From positions 456,386-520,385 of the forward strand of contig FXAI01000002.1 in NCBI GenBank assembly GCA_900177435.1: DNA of 64,000 nucleotides. The letters are read 5' to 3'. Shown piece after piece: positions 29,765 through 38,729 of the stretch. The notes under the pieces are model-generated. The model ran no database searches and was not told the origin of the DNA. It was given only the letters and a program-made list of their open reading frames with translations. Numbering within the stretch: the first letter of the stretch is position 1; each line of letters starts with the position of its first letter. This stretch comes from Alteromonadaceae bacterium Bs31. Lineage in GTDB: Bacteria; Pseudomonadota; Gammaproteobacteria; Pseudomonadales; Cellvibrionaceae. The translations under genes and the position numbers were made by a program.

Positions 29765-31048
29765 ATGGCCAGTGAGCAAAACAAGCTTTACCGTACCCTT
29801 TGGCGCTGGCATTTCTATGCGGGTATTTTTTGCATTCCTTTCATTATCTCATTATCTATAACCGGAGCAATTTACCTGTTTAAGCCGCAAATAGATGCTT
29901 GGTTTGAACGGGATATGCAACAGCTGCAAATGGTGGGCGATCGCAGTTCGCCGCAACAACAAATTAGCGCTGCAAAACAAAGCCTGGAGGGGGCAGTATT
30001 TGCCAGCTACCGTTTACCAGAGCATGAGCAGCAGGCGGTGCGCATTACCTTAAAGCAGGCTGGGGTGCGTACGCTGGTGTATATTCATCCCTATACGCTT
30101 GAAATTCTTAAAACCAAGCAGTTTGATAATCAATTTATTCGAATTATACGCAGCTTGCACGGCGAGTTAATGCTGGGGAATTTCGGTTCGGTACTTATTG
30201 AGCTGGCGGGTTGTTGGGCGATAGTATTAATTATTACTGGCTTGTATCTATGGTGGCCGCGATCGGCGGAGGGCTTGGCGGGGATTATTTATCCACGGCT
30301 GTCCCAGGGCAGCAGAAAGTTCTGGCGAGACCTCCATGCAGTTACCGGCTTCTGGGCTGCTTTTTTTACGCTGTTTTTATTGATTAGTGGTTTACCTTGG
30401 GCTTTGGTGTGGGGAAGTGCATTTAAAGAAATTCGCTCAATTGGTCAGCCTGTGGTCGAGCAGGACTGGAGCATCAGCCGGGAAAAAGCACAGGCGCAAA
30501 GTGTAGACATTTCAACAACGCTCAGTGTTGAACTCTACCAAAATGCGCAGGATCTAAACTTTTCACACCCGGTTGAAATAGCACCGGATCGCGCGAAACC
30601 CACCCAGTGGAAGGTGGCCTCTGGTCATCAAAATAGAATGCTGCGTGCCGAGGCCTGGTACTTAGCAGAAAGTGGTGAGCTACTAAAAACCAAGACTTTT
30701 TCAGATCGCGCTATGCTCGACAAAATAATAGGTATAGGTATCGCGGCCCACGAAGGGCATTTGTTTGGTTGGCTCAACCAATTACTGGGCTTATTGGTTA
30801 CCCTGGCATTGATTTTGGTAAGTGTTAGCGGTTTTGTAATGTGGCGCAGGCGTAAGCCCTCGGGTGCACTTGGTGCTCCGCCGGTACTGCCTGGCAAACA
30901 CGTAGGTAGAGCTGTTTTTATTGTTACTTTAGGGCTTTCCATTGTGCTGCCCGTACTTGCCATGTCGCTGCTCCTTATTGTTATTGTCGAAAAGCTGCTG
31001 CTAATGCGCATCACTGCAGTGAGAAATTGGCTGGGGCTAAGCACCTGA
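29765..31048 (+). CDS. PepSY-associated inner-membrane protein (possible ferric reductase)
   Basis: A 427-residue protein with about four membrane segments (residues 15-40, 138-160, 195-222, 335-356 and a last one near 380-405). The first follows LYRTLWRWHFYAGIFCIPF, the hallmark of the PepSY-TM family, and RFWRDLHAVTGFW-type and AHEGHLFGWLNQ histidine-containing helices could hold haem. In many genera these proteins accompany TonB siderophore receptors and reduce ferric siderophores at the inner membrane. Placement directly after the receptor supports that. The reductase role is inference. Confidence 0.85.
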   Translation: MASEQNKLYRTLWRWHFYAGIFCIPFIISLSITGAIYLFKPQIDAWFERDMQQLQMVGDRSSPQQQISAAKQSLEGAVFASYRLPEHEQQAVRITLKQAGVRTLVYIHPYTLEILKTKQFDNQFIRIIRSLHGELMLGNFGSVLIELAGCWAIVLIITGLYLWWPRSAEGLAGIIYPRLSQGSRKFWRDLHAVTGFWAAFFTLFLLISGLPWALVWGSAFKEIRSIGQPVVEQDWSISREKAQAQSVDISTTLSVELYQNAQDLNFSHPVEIAPDRAKPTQWKVASGHQNRMLRAEAWYLAESGELLKTKTFSDRAMLDKIIGIGIAAHEGHLFGWLNQLLGLLVTLALILVSVSGFVMWRRRKPSGALGAPPVLPGKHVGRAVFIVTLGLSIVLPVLAMSLLLIVIVEKLLLMRITAVRNWLGLST

Positions 31049-31091
31049 GACTAAGTACTTGAGACTAGGTACTTGAGACTAGGTACTTGAG
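31046..31091 (+). repeat. 14-bp tandem repeats overlapping the PepSY stop
   Basis: The unit TGAGACTAGGTACT is repeated three times (the first copy with one change), with a fourth partial copy. The first TGA is the PepSY stop codon, so the array begins exactly at the end of the gene. It has no spacers and looks like a slippage product. Confidence 0.8.
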
Positions 31092-31235
31092 CTAGCCCCT
31101 GAGGATAGGCCCCGGTGGAAAATATAAAGTTGTCCTAAAGGCTACTGCTTGTGCTGTGGCAGCTTGGGGCTTTTGTTTTAATGCTCAAAGCCGAGTAACA
31201 GAGAAGCGTTCACCTGTACTGCTCAAATATTCCTC

Positions 31236-31270
31236 TGTCCGCTGTGGCAAGCGGACACCTCCTGCGGACA
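31236..31270. promoter_or_regulatory. Inverted repeat and extra half-site, likely regulator binding site
   Basis: TGTCCGCT at 31236-31243 and AGCGGACA at 31250-31257 form a perfect 8-bp inverted repeat over a 6-base spacer. A further GCGGACA half-site lies at 31264-31270. The dyad is centred about 125 bases upstream of the expected start of transcription from the sigma-54 promoter, a usual distance for an NtrC-type enhancer. The regulator encoded downstream at 36000 is the obvious candidate to bind it. Confidence 0.6.
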
Positions 31271-31344
31271 GTTTTAATCTAAGTCTGTATTTCCTTTCAA
31301 AAAAATCTCTTTATTTTTTAATGTCTTAGAGCGTTTCTGAGGGC

Positions 31345-31361
31345 TTGGCACAGCTCTTGAT
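31345..31361 (+). promoter_or_regulatory. Sigma-54 promoter of the efflux operon
   Basis: TTGGCACAGCTCTTGAT matches the sigma-54 consensus (TGGCAC, four to five bases, TTGCW): the -24 GG lies at 31347-31348 and the -12 GA, where GC is usual, at 31359-31360, with the strict ten-base spacing. Transcription should begin near 31371. This also argues that the adaptor does not start at the GTG at 31365. The operon carries its own sigma-54 activator. Confidence 0.65.
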
Positions 31362-31421
31362 AGAGTGGAACAGTCAAATCGTAAATGGCAAGTGCGTAAC
31401 TTGCGTGGTTTATTAAATATT

Positions 31422-32702
31422 ATGGCTTTCCAGACCATTGTAGATACCTCCGCTCAGGACATAACCCTGGCGAAGCCTCTGATACAGCCGAAACAGATCG
31501 TCTACGGGTCTTTAATCGCGGTGGTGGCAATTGCGCTACTTTGGTCTGGTTTTTTTTTCTATCGTACTTCTGATGTGGATGAAATCCTTCAAGAAGATGC
31601 GTTGAGGTTTGCCGTGGTAGAGCGCGGTAATTTTTTAAGGGACTTACTTACACAAGGACGTGTCATTACTGCCAATAGCCCAACCCTTTTCAGCCCGGAA
31701 TCCGGTTTTGCACAGTTAAAAGTAAAAGCGGGTGATCCAGTGAGCCAAGGCCAGTTGCTGGTGGAAGTACTTAGCCCCGGTTTGGATGAGCGCCTGGAAC
31801 AAGAAATGGCGCTAGTGGATAAGTTGGGCTCGGAGCTCGAACGTAAAAAACTGGAAGTGAAGCGAAGAAAATTTAGTCTTTTGCAGGACGCCAAATTAGC
31901 TCGGCTAAACCTCGATGCCAGTGAGCGAGAAAAGGGCCGCGCGGATAAACTTATCGGAAAAAATATCATCAGCATGATGAATTACGAAAAAGTTGTCGAT
32001 TCACACAATCGCGCACAATTAGAACTGAGTCTTGCTGAGCAGACACTTGCGATTGGAACAGAAAGCCTGGAATTTGAATTGAACATGGTGGCGCAGGATT
32101 TATTGGCCCAAAAAATGGTGGTGGAGAGCGTACAGCGGCGTTTGCAGAGGTTAAAAATAACATCGCCGGTTACCGGTATGGTTGGCAGCTTACAGGTGAA
32201 AGACAAGCAGGCCATAGGTGGTTATCAGGCCTTGATTACTGTGGTGGATCTAACCCGCTTTGAAATGGAGGCTCCAGTGCCGGAGGACTATGCCGACGAC
32301 CTGGCGCCGGGAATGAAAGTTGAGATTAAACTAAATAAGGCCATTTATTGGGGGGAGCTTTTGGCGGTATCGCCAGAGGTGATTCACAGCCAGGTGGTAA
32401 CACGTATTGCATTTACTCCGCCCTATCCAGAAAATCTTAGGCAAAACCAGCGCTTGAGCCTGCGCATTTTTATTCGGCAAAAACAGGATGTTCTCATGGT
32501 GGACCGCGGTAACTTTATTGACAGCTTCGAAGGTAGCGTATTTGTGCGAAACGGTGACAGAGCAATACGTCGTACCGTAAAGCTGGGCGACCGCAGCTAT
32601 GCCCATGTTGAAATCGTAGATGGACTTAAGCGTGGCGAAGAAATTATTATTTCCTCCGCCACTATTAATCGACATAGTGAAGTACTTCTTATCAGGGATT
32701 AG
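31422..32702 (+). CDS. HlyD/MacA-type periplasmic adaptor of an ABC efflux pump
   Basis: A 426-residue membrane-fusion protein. A cytoplasmic stretch leads to one membrane helix (IVYGSLIAVVAIALLWSGFFF), then a lipoyl half (SPESGFAQLKVKAGDPVSQGQLL), a long alpha-hairpin (VDKLGSELERKKLEVKRRK), the second lipoyl half (ITSPVTGMVGSLQVKDKQAIG) and a beta-barrel domain (EMEAPVPEDYADDLAPGMKVEI). It should link the pump to an outer-membrane channel that is not encoded here. A GTG at 31365 would add 19 residues but falls inside the likely promoter region, so I use the ATG at 31422, although no strong ribosome site precedes it. First gene of the operon. Confidence 0.87.
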   Translation: MAFQTIVDTSAQDITLAKPLIQPKQIVYGSLIAVVAIALLWSGFFFYRTSDVDEILQEDALRFAVVERGNFLRDLLTQGRVITANSPTLFSPESGFAQLKVKAGDPVSQGQLLVEVLSPGLDERLEQEMALVDKLGSELERKKLEVKRRKFSLLQDAKLARLNLDASEREKGRADKLIGKNIISMMNYEKVVDSHNRAQLELSLAEQTLAIGTESLEFELNMVAQDLLAQKMVVESVQRRLQRLKITSPVTGMVGSLQVKDKQAIGGYQALITVVDLTRFEMEAPVPEDYADDLAPGMKVEIKLNKAIYWGELLAVSPEVIHSQVVTRIAFTPPYPENLRQNQRLSLRIFIRQKQDVLMVDRGNFIDSFEGSVFVRNGDRAIRRTVKLGDRSYAHVEIVDGLKRGEEIIISSATINRHSEVLLIRD

Positions 32703-32706
32703 TCTC

Positions 32707-33420
32707 ATGTTAGAAATGAATGGTTTACAAAAAGTGTTTCGTTCGGGCCTGGTGGAAACTCACGCCCTAAGGGATTTTAGTTTAACGGTAGATGCGGGTG
32801 AATTTGTGGCTGTTACCGGGCCCTCGGGCTCTGGTAAAACTACATTTCTCAATATTGCTGGCTTATTGGATGGCTTTAGCGGAGGGAGCTATTTTTTGGA
32901 TGGCTACAACGTAACTCAGCTTAACGATGCCCGGCGCTCAAAAATGCGCAATCAAAAACTAGGTTTCATTTTTCAGAGCTTTAATCTAATTGCCGACCTG
33001 AATATTTTCGACAATGTAGATGTGCCATTACGCTACCGTGGCTTTTCTGGCCGAGAGCGTAAAAAACGTATCGATAAAATGTTGGAAATGGTGGGCTTAC
33101 TGGGTAGAAAAAAACATTTTCCCGGGCAATTATCCGGTGGTCAGCAGCAGCGTGTGGCCATTGCCAGAGCGTTGGCAGGTGAGCCTCGCATGATCCTTGC
33201 GGATGAGCCTACCGGTAACCTGGATACCCTAATGGCCAAGCAGATTATGGAATTATTGGAAGACGTTAATCGCCAGGGGACCACAGTGATTATGGTAACC
33301 CATGACCCCAATCTGGCAAGGCGGGCCAATCGCCATATTCAAATTGTTGACGGTCAGCTTACCGACTTTCAGATGTACGAGCCTCTGAGCAAAATACAGC
33401 AAACAGCGGTGGCGGTGTAG
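32707..33420 (+). CDS. ABC transporter ATPase (MacB/LolD type)
   Basis: A 237-residue ATP-binding subunit with Walker A GPSGSGKTT, Q-loop FIFQSFNLI, signature LSGGQQQRVAIARAL, Walker B MILADEPTGNLDT and switch His in VTHDP. The LSGGQQQR and DEPTGNLD forms are those of the MacB/LolD mechanotransmission exporters. It sits four bases after the adaptor and is followed at once by two FtsX permeases. A longer frame from 32620 would overlap the adaptor, so the ATG at 32707 is preferred. Substrate unknown. Confidence 0.95.
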   Translation: MLEMNGLQKVFRSGLVETHALRDFSLTVDAGEFVAVTGPSGSGKTTFLNIAGLLDGFSGGSYFLDGYNVTQLNDARRSKMRNQKLGFIFQSFNLIADLNIFDNVDVPLRYRGFSGRERKKRIDKMLEMVGLLGRKKHFPGQLSGGQQQRVAIARALAGEPRMILADEPTGNLDTLMAKQIMELLEDVNRQGTTVIMVTHDPNLARRANRHIQIVDGQLTDFQMYEPLSKIQQTAVAV

Positions 33421-33422
33421 TT

Positions 33423-34757
33423 ATGCTGGGATACTATTTGATTCTTGGCTGGCGGAGTTTATGGAAAACTCCCATTATTTCAGTGTTAATGATGCTCGTG
33501 CTTGGGCTGGGTATGTCATTTTCTCTGGTGTTACTTACCGTTATGGAGTCTTCCCGTTACAACCCTATGCAGCACAAGATCGATAATCTGTATGCGGTGC
33601 AACTGGATAATTGGTCGGACGACCCGGCTAATATTTTCTTTGGCAGTAAAAATTTTATTCCCACGGCGATCAGTTTTCGCGATGCAAAGGCGCTGTTGGC
33701 CTCCGATATACCCACGCGCGCTACCATGCTCACGGCGTCCGGCGCGATGCTGGAAAATCCTGGCAATAAGGAAGTCGCACCGCAACTTCATTCTGGCTAT
33801 CTGGTTACCCGCGATTTTTTCTCCATGTTTGATGTTGCTTTTGCCTCTGGTGGCGCTTGGGAAAAACAAAATAGCTACAATGGTATTCATGCAATTGTGC
33901 TTAATGAATGGTTAAGCAACACCCTGTTCGGCAGCGTAGACAGCGTAGGTGAAATGTTGCTGGTGGATGGCACTCCTTATACGGTTAGCGGTGTAGTTAA
34001 AGGGGACTGGTATATGGCTCCACGCGTGTACGACTACAGTAAAAATCCCTTTGGCTCCTCTCCCGGCTTTTACTTTCCGTTGGAAGATATTGCCTTAAAT
34101 GACTATAAGCGCTGGGGCGGGATATACGGCTGGAAACAGGAAGAAATCAATTCACACCAACAATTTTTGGCAAGTGAAGCGTTGTGGGTGCGACCCTGGT
34201 TAGAGTTTGAAAGCTCCCAGCAGAAAGAGCTGTTCGAAACATTCGTTAAGGCCTACGTGGAACAAGAACAAAATAACGGTCGCTATGAAGGGTCTAATAA
34301 GGTTGTACTTAGCAACAGCACACAATGGATGTCGATACAGGAGGGCTATCAAGCATACGCTGATTATGTTTTAGCGGCTTTGATACTGCTGATCTGCACC
34401 ACCAATAGTATTGCACTGCTAATGGCAAAATTTTTAAAGACAACCGCTGACTCGGCGATAAGACGTGCCTTGGGGGCCAGCCGATATTCCATTTTTACCC
34501 AGCACATGTTCGAAGCATTTTTGGTTGCCTTGGGTGGCGGGGTGTTTTCTCTTCTAATCTCGTATTATTGGTTTGCGGTCATCAACCGCACTATGTCAGG
34601 TTGGGACTATCAGTTTTTGTCGCAGTTTACCAAGCTAAGTCCTGTATCGCTTATTTTTGTGTTTGTTCTGGTTCTGGTGGCGACCACATTGAGTGGCGCT
34701 TTACCGGCGTGGCGGGTGAGTAAAACCGAGCCGGGTCGATACTTGAATGCAGAGTAA
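33423..34757 (+). CDS. FtsX/MacB-type permease 1
   Basis: A 444-residue permease with an N-terminal helix (residues 19-42), a large periplasmic domain (about 45-320, including YLVTRDFFSMFDVAFASGGAW) and three C-terminal helices around 325-440 ending in the FtsX tail LPAWRVSKTEPGRYL. The conserved RRALGASRYSIFTQHMFEAF coupling segment would contact the ATPase. It starts two bases after the ATPase stop, indicating translational coupling. The pair of permeases probably forms a heterodimer. Confidence 0.93.
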   Translation: MLGYYLILGWRSLWKTPIISVLMMLVLGLGMSFSLVLLTVMESSRYNPMQHKIDNLYAVQLDNWSDDPANIFFGSKNFIPTAISFRDAKALLASDIPTRATMLTASGAMLENPGNKEVAPQLHSGYLVTRDFFSMFDVAFASGGAWEKQNSYNGIHAIVLNEWLSNTLFGSVDSVGEMLLVDGTPYTVSGVVKGDWYMAPRVYDYSKNPFGSSPGFYFPLEDIALNDYKRWGGIYGWKQEEINSHQQFLASEALWVRPWLEFESSQQKELFETFVKAYVEQEQNNGRYEGSNKVVLSNSTQWMSIQEGYQAYADYVLAALILLICTTNSIALLMAKFLKTTADSAIRRALGASRYSIFTQHMFEAFLVALGGGVFSLLISYYWFAVINRTMSGWDYQFLSQFTKLSPVSLIFVFVLVLVATTLSGALPAWRVSKTEPGRYLNAE

Positions 34758-34769
34758 TGGAGACTACAC

Positions 34770-35996
34770 ATGACAGATATACTTCCTGCCTTTAAAATTT
34801 TGATGCGCAACCCCTTGGGGCCGATACTAATTGTTATACAAATAGGCTTGACCATCGCTATTCTTACCACACTGTATTTGTTTATATCTAGTTTGTCAGA
34901 ATTGGTATTAAGAGACTCTGGCCTCGATGAGCAATATATAGGCCGTTTTAGCATAGACCTTAACATGCCCGAAGAGAACAGAATAAGCAAAATTAGAGAG
35001 GATATTCGATATTTAAACCAACACAGTAAACTGGATTTTGCCGCAGCGCTTAACCGGGCTCCGTTTGACCCCTGGTTACTTATACAAAACGTTCGAAACA
35101 AACTGCAGGTTGAAGGGGCCAAGGTTTCTCTCGCGCATATACAGATGACTGACGAATTCGGATTGAGAACGTTGGGGGCTGAACTGCTTGAAGGTCGTGA
35201 TTTTACAGAGCGTGATGTTAAGTATGCCAATAACCTGTATTTAAATAATTTAGAAGCACAATTTGTCATTATCAATGAAGCGCTCGCCGATTTTTTGTTT
35301 GAAGGCGAGCCTGCTCTAGGCAAGCAGTTGTTCTGGGGTGATAAAGCCTATCAGGTTATTGGTATTAGCGAAAACGTATACGCAACAAACGCTCCACGAA
35401 AATCCGTTGCTCACACGGTATTTGTTCCCTCTCTCTTTACAAACGACTCTTTTCATTATGTGGTGCGGTCAAAAGATCCAATTGATGAGCAGCTTATAAG
35501 GGAGCTGGAAGCTGAATTAAGAGAGGGTGATCGAAATAGGGTGGTGGGGCAAGGCGCTGCATTGAGTAAAGTTAAGGAAGACAATCGGGGCCAAATAGCC
35601 TATTCACTAAAACTTATGATGCTGATATTCGGTCTTCTGGTTTTGGTGTGCGGTTTCGGTGTTATTAGTCTTACGTCTTTCCGCGTGGCCACTAACAAAC
35701 GACACATTGGAATACGGCGTGCAATGGGAGCAACGCGCTGGCAGATCTGTCGCTATTTTCTGGTGGAAAATGTTCTGCTGTTCGTGGCAGCAATGACCAT
35801 TGGTGGTATTCTTTCGCCCATGATCGTAAGCATCTTTAATAGAGGCGGGCAGAATATTCAGTTACCCTGGCACACCTTGCTAATTACAGGGTCGATAATG
35901 CTGCTTGCCATGTTGTGTGCGGCAGCTTATCCCGCCATCCAAGCGTCCCGCGTTGCGCCCGTCTCTGTATCCGGTAGCTCAACGGCAAAAAGGTAA
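34770..35996 (+). CDS. FtsX/MacB-type permease 2
   Basis: A 408-residue second permease with the same plan: N-terminal helix (15-40), periplasmic domain and three C-terminal helices, with IGIRRAMGATRWQICRYFLVE as the coupling segment and a final AAYPAIQASRVAPVSV tail. GGAG precedes the ATG by nine bases. It is distinct from permease 1 in sequence, so the pump is likely hetero-oligomeric. Confidence 0.93.
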   Translation: MTDILPAFKILMRNPLGPILIVIQIGLTIAILTTLYLFISSLSELVLRDSGLDEQYIGRFSIDLNMPEENRISKIREDIRYLNQHSKLDFAAALNRAPFDPWLLIQNVRNKLQVEGAKVSLAHIQMTDEFGLRTLGAELLEGRDFTERDVKYANNLYLNNLEAQFVIINEALADFLFEGEPALGKQLFWGDKAYQVIGISENVYATNAPRKSVAHTVFVPSLFTNDSFHYVVRSKDPIDEQLIRELEAELREGDRNRVVGQGAALSKVKEDNRGQIAYSLKLMMLIFGLLVLVCGFGVISLTSFRVATNKRHIGIRRAMGATRWQICRYFLVENVLLFVAAMTIGGILSPMIVSIFNRGGQNIQLPWHTLLITGSIMLLAMLCAAAYPAIQASRVAPVSVSGSSTAKR

Positions 35997-35999
35997 AGC

Positions 36000-37328
36000 A
36001 TGGCCCGAGTACTGGTAATTGATGATAACCCTGCGATTGGTTCAGCACTGGAGTTAATGCTGAACCTCCATCATATTGAAACCGAGACTGTATTAACGCC
36101 GCAGGCAGGTTTAACACAGCTTGCCGAACAAGATTTTGACCTGGTTATACAGGATATGAATTTCACCGAGGATACCACCTCCGGCGAAGAAGGAATGCGT
36201 CTGTTCCATGCCATTCGCGATTTATACCCGGATCTTCCCGTAATTCTTATAACCGCCTGGACCTGTTTGGAGGCAGCGGTAGACTTAGTCAAAAACGGCG
36301 CTGCAGACTATATTGCCAAACCCTGGGACGACGCAAAATTACTTACCTCGATTACCAATTTACTTGAGCTTAGCGAATTACAGCAACAGCAAAGGGCGAA
36401 TAACGCCCGCTTGTCAGAATTAAAAAGCAGCTACGAACTATGTGGCCTGATTTTTCAAAGTCAGGCCATGACCAGCCTGGTGGAAATGGCCATAAAAATT
36501 GCTCACTCGGATGTACCCGTTTTAATTACCGGCCCCAACGGTAGTGGTAAGGAAAAAATCGCAGAACTTATTCAGAAAAATTCCCGTGTAGCAGCTGGCC
36601 CCTTTGTTCGGGTAAACGTGGGTGCTCTACCGGATGACCTCATGGAGGCCGAATTATTCGGTGCTGAAGCCGGTGCTTATACGGGTATAACGAAACAGCG
36701 ACAGGGTCGCTTTGAGCTGGCGCACGGTGGAACATTGTTTTTGGATGAAATGGGAAATTTGTCGGCTAGTGGCCAGGCGAAGCTATTGCGAGTGTTGCAA
36801 ACCGGGGAATTTGAGCGCCTGGGTTCCAGCGAAACACGCAAATGCAGTGTGCGTATTATCAGCGCAACCAATGCTAATCTATTACACGCTATCGAAGCGG
36901 GTAAATTTCGTGAAGACTTGTTATACAGGCTTAACGTTATTGAGTTAAAACTACCACCATTGGCGGATCGCCCGGAAGATATCCCCCTCTTACTACAACA
37001 TTTTTTGGCGGGTAGTAAGGCCATCTCCCACCCATTAAATAAAAAACTACAGCAGTATCATTGGCCAGGTAATGTGCGTGAGCTGGAGAACGCCTGCAAG
37101 CGTGCGATCTTGCTCAGTGGTGGCCGCGGCCTGGAGTTTGACGATTTTGGCCTAAAATTAAACGACAGTAGTCGTTTAAAGCGAGTTGCTTTTGAGCCCG
37201 ATAAAAATATGATTGTATCCGCTCTGGAGGGCAATCAAGGCAATATTTCCCAAGCGGCGCGTCAACTGGGTCTTACGCGCCAGGCGCTTTATCGCCGTAT
37301 GGATAAATATGAGATAAAAATAGAATGA
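36000..37328 (+). CDS. NtrC-type sigma-54-dependent response regulator
   Basis: A 442-residue three-domain regulator. The receiver (1-120) has acidic VIDDNPAI, phospho-acceptor Asp52 in VIQDMNF, LITAWT and the lysine in IAKPWDD. The AAA+ domain (about 145-380) has Walker A GPNGSGKE, the sigma-54-contact loop GAYTGI (residues 225-230) and Walker B GGTLFLDEMG. The C-terminal Fis-type helix-turn-helix is NISQAARQLGLTRQALYRRM. The loop departs from the consensus GAFTGA at its second aromatic (Tyr) and last residue (Ile), which may affect contact with sigma-54. It follows permease 2 by three bases and overlaps the kinase gene by four. Probable targets are the dyad at 31236 and the promoter at 31345. 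Confidence 0.95.
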   Translation: MARVLVIDDNPAIGSALELMLNLHHIETETVLTPQAGLTQLAEQDFDLVIQDMNFTEDTTSGEEGMRLFHAIRDLYPDLPVILITAWTCLEAAVDLVKNGAADYIAKPWDDAKLLTSITNLLELSELQQQQRANNARLSELKSSYELCGLIFQSQAMTSLVEMAIKIAHSDVPVLITGPNGSGKEKIAELIQKNSRVAAGPFVRVNVGALPDDLMEAELFGAEAGAYTGITKQRQGRFELAHGGTLFLDEMGNLSASGQAKLLRVLQTGEFERLGSSETRKCSVRIISATNANLLHAIEAGKFREDLLYRLNVIELKLPPLADRPEDIPLLLQHFLAGSKAISHPLNKKLQQYHWPGNVRELENACKRAILLSGGRGLEFDDFGLKLNDSSRLKRVAFEPDKNMIVSALEGNQGNISQAARQLGLTRQALYRRMDKYEIKIE

Positions 37329-38638
37329 AGGTGTTTAGCTTGCAGGGTAAGGTGCTAGTGGCGGTTTCTGCGGGCTGTGGCCTCGGCGTGGTTTTATCTT
37401 TTTTTTTCGCGCGCATGGGCTTTCCCCTGCTTGTGCATATTCCTCTTGCACTGGCCGCGGCGCTGTCCCTGAGCGTGCTCTTAGTTGGCTTGTTTACACG
37501 GCAAACTCACCTGCGTATAAACGCGCTGCAAAGCGGCATGCTTAATTTATTGGATAGCGACTACAGCACATCGATAGTGCCTGGGCATGCGGATGAATTG
37601 GATGAAACGGTAAAACTCTATAACCAAGTGGTGGATAAGCTACGCAGAGAGCGGCAAGCGCTTTATCAGCGAGAGTTATTGCTCGATACTGTGATACAAA
37701 ACTCCAATCTCGCTCTGCTGTTAACAGACAGTCACCAACGTATTGTTTACGCTAATAGTCAGGCAAGTGAGTTTTTTACCAAAGGGGAAGCGGTACAAGG
37801 CCTTTTTTTGTCGCAACTCATGGAGAAACTACCGGAAAGCATTCGGGACATGCTGGCAGCAGAAAAGGATGGATTGTTCAGCCTTTTTGAAAACGAGTCC
37901 ACGGAAGTTTACCATCTTTCTACTGGGCGTTTTGTACTGAATGCTGAGCAACTAACGCTCTATTTATTCAAGCAGTTAACACGTGATATTAGCCAAAAGG
38001 AAATTGAAACCTGGAAAAAAGTTATTCGTGTTATTAGCCACGAATTGAATAACTCCCTTGCTCCTATTTCCTCTATGGCAAATTCTGGTCGGCTGATGCT
38101 GGAAAAAAACCAAATCGATAAGCTCGGTATGGTATTTGAAACCATTACAGAGCGCAGTTTACATTTACAAGGTTTTATCGAAGCCTATATTCGCCTGGCG
38201 AAACTGCCAGAGCCGAATATGGAAGCGGCAAATTGGCATAATTTGATCGCACGGCTACAGCAGCACTTCAGTTTTTCCATCAGAGGTGAGTTGCCGAAAA
38301 CGGAAGCCATATTTGATGTCGGCCAGATAGAGCAAGCGATAATTAATCTTTTAAAAAATGCTCATGAATCGGGCTCGCCTGTTGACGACATTTGCTTAAG
38401 TGTTAAGCAGTCTAAAAATATTGAAATCTGTGTGTTGGATAGAGGCAAAGGCATCAACAATACCGCCTTGGAAAATATGTTGCTGCCCTTTTATACCACC
38501 AAGCCCAATGGTAGCGGTGTTGGTTTGCCCTTGTGCCGTGAAATAATTGAAGCCCACGGGGGAAAGTTGATTGTTCTTCAGCGCGAGAGAGGAGGAATAG
38601 AGGCCAAGCTTGTCATGCCTTTGTTATCTTTAGCCTAA
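37325..38638 (+). CDS. Membrane sensor histidine kinase
   Basis: A 437-residue kinase with two N-terminal helices (about 8-28 and 34-57) separated by a very short loop, so it has almost no periplasmic sensor and probably senses within the membrane or through the pump. A linker (HAMP-like) and a PAS-like domain (about 118-205, LLTDSHQRIVYANSQA) precede the H-box VIRVISHELNNSLAP (His239) and an ATPase domain with NLLKNAHESG, DRGKGI and the G-box GSGVGLPLC. It overlaps the regulator by four bases, a tight cognate pair. The short sensor resembles kinases that monitor envelope stress or exporter flux. Confidence 0.93.
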   Translation: MKVFSLQGKVLVAVSAGCGLGVVLSFFFARMGFPLLVHIPLALAAALSLSVLLVGLFTRQTHLRINALQSGMLNLLDSDYSTSIVPGHADELDETVKLYNQVVDKLRRERQALYQRELLLDTVIQNSNLALLLTDSHQRIVYANSQASEFFTKGEAVQGLFLSQLMEKLPESIRDMLAAEKDGLFSLFENESTEVYHLSTGRFVLNAEQLTLYLFKQLTRDISQKEIETWKKVIRVISHELNNSLAPISSMANSGRLMLEKNQIDKLGMVFETITERSLHLQGFIEAYIRLAKLPEPNMEAANWHNLIARLQQHFSFSIRGELPKTEAIFDVGQIEQAIINLLKNAHESGSPVDDICLSVKQSKNIEICVLDRGKGINNTALENMLLPFYTTKPNGSGVGLPLCREIIEAHGGKLIVLQRERGGIEAKLVMPLLSLA

Positions 38639-38655
38639 CAGTAGGAGATAAGCTT

Positions 38656-38703
38656 ATGCGGGCAGGTACAGCTTTTTTTTTATCAAGAATCGACCGTCAA
38701 TAG
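38656..38703 (+). CDS. Possible 15-residue micro-ORF after the kinase
   Basis: AGGAG stands at good spacing from an ATG that opens 15 codons (MRAGTAFFLSRIDRQ) before TAG, right after the kinase. It is too short to identify. It could be a leader peptide or simply chance. Confidence 0.25.
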   Translation: MRAGTAFFLSRIDRQ

Positions 38704-38729
38704 ACAGAAACGTAAACAGGAGAGGGAAA

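Noticed and set aside
31365-31421. GTG start of the efflux adaptor
   Set aside because: It lies upstream of the transcription start predicted from the sigma-54 promoter, so it would not be in the mRNA.
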